DNA of 64,000 bases. Source: Neglectibacter timonensis. Lineage in GTDB: Bacteria; Bacillota; Clostridia; Oscillospirales; Acutalibacteraceae. Positions 63,705 through 64,000 of the stretch are shown piece by piece. Below the pieces are notes generated by a model. That model ran no database searches. It was given only the letters and a program-made list of their open reading frames with translations, and was not told the DNA's origin. The position numbers and the translations under genes are program-made. Each line of letters opens with the position of its first letter. Within the stretch, counting starts at the first letter, position 1. The DNA lies in NCBI RefSeq assembly GCF_900048895.1, contig NZ_LT160639.1:377001-441000 (forward strand). The letters run 5' to 3'.

Positions 63705-64000
63705 ATGAAGGACAGCAAATTTCCCATGCATGGGCCCTTACGGGTTTCACCCGTGAATCCGCGTTATTTTACGGATGACTCCGGCAGGGCAATTTATTTA
63801 ACCGGTTCCCATGTCCACGGAGCACTGGTAGATCATGTAATGCTGAATGACGGATCTCCCCAGGAGGTAATTGACTTTGATGCTTATATCGCGGACATGG
63901 CAGCACATGGACATAATTTTCTTAGACTATGGACAAGAGAAAGCGGCTTTGGACCAGGGCATTCAACCCCACCGGCAATGACCCGGACAGAACCGTTCCC
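63705..64000 (+). CDS. DUF4038 glycoside-hydrolase-like protein, 3' end outside window
   Basis: The first 98 codons of a larger protein. It starts MKDSKFPMHGPLRVSPVNPRYF after AAGAGGTTGG. The stretch RYFTDDSGRAIYLTGSHVHGALVD, followed by FDAYIADMAAHGHNFLRLWTRES, is the start of the (beta/alpha)8 barrel of DUF4038, the glycosidase-like domain related to GH140 and endo-cellulase-type proteins. No signal peptide is seen, so it likely acts in the cytoplasm on an imported sugar. It is divergent from the hydrolase and downstream of the transporter operon, extending the carbohydrate locus past the window. Confidence 0.8.
   Translation, partial: MKDSKFPMHGPLRVSPVNPRYFTDDSGRAIYLTGSHVHGALVDHVMLNDGSPQEVIDFDAYIADMAAHGHNFLRLWTRESGFGPGHSTPPAMTRTEPF

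Overview
The window looks like a chromosome segment of an anaerobic Clostridia bacterium, most likely of the Oscillospirales (Oscillospiraceae/Ruminococcaceae) type. The evidence is a moderately GC-rich core with strong AGGAGG ribosome sites, LL-diaminopimelate aminotransferase (DapL) lysine synthesis, type III glutamine synthetase, PadR-DUF1700-DUF4097 and BlaI/M56 modules, YesMN-type sugar regulation, and an SRP RNA-dnaX-ybaB-recR block. I make no species call.

Region 1 (1-6.5 kb) is the right part of an integrated mobile element. It holds a primase/SF3 helicase (cut by the window edge), a long inverted repeat that could be an origin, four small proteins of which two are paralogous, one HK97-fold capsid protein with no visible portal, protease or terminase, a TnpW-like protein and a large serine recombinase. 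Region 2 (6.6-12.2 kb) holds transport and envelope genes: MATE exporter, a TSUP permease split into two half-size genes, MntP, a DUF378 protein, and a PadR-DUF1700-DUF4097 operon with its operator. Region 3 (12.4-17.1 kb) holds a giant MerR regulator whose C-terminal third is homologous to a free-standing protein two genes downstream.

Region 4 (17.3-27.4 kb, minus strand) is biosynthetic: carA, a carB-dapF gene fusion, a second stand-alone dapF, a 54-codon stump of pyrG (CTP synthase), dapL, araD and a double-GNAT protein. Glutamine synthetase III follows on the plus strand, then an M56/BlaI signalling pair. Region 5 (33.3-42.4 kb) is a full potassium-uptake operon kdpFABC-(unknown)-kdpD-kdpE behind a hairpin that may act as an attenuator. 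Region 6 (42.5-49.9 kb) is housekeeping: DUF1835/DUF3658, YbaK-type deacylase, NYN-LOTUS protein, GNAT, SRP RNA, dnaX, ybaB, recR, smpB and ssrA (tmRNA).

Region 7 (49.9-64 kb) appears AT-richer and is a carbohydrate locus: metallo-beta-lactamase-fold hydrolase, type-B carboxylesterase, ROK repressor, YesM/YesN two-component pair, solute-binding lipoprotein, two LplB/YtcP-type permeases, an alpha/beta hydrolase and a divergent DUF4038 glycosidase-like gene cut by the window end. Most of it lies between two near-identical copies of a hairpin repeat (50.7 and 62.2 kb), whose apical loop sequence is inverted between the copies. The strongest candidates for new biology are the lone-capsid element with its internal inverted repeats, the CarB-DapF fusion beside a second DapF, and the MerR/papain-like fusion with its free paralogue.
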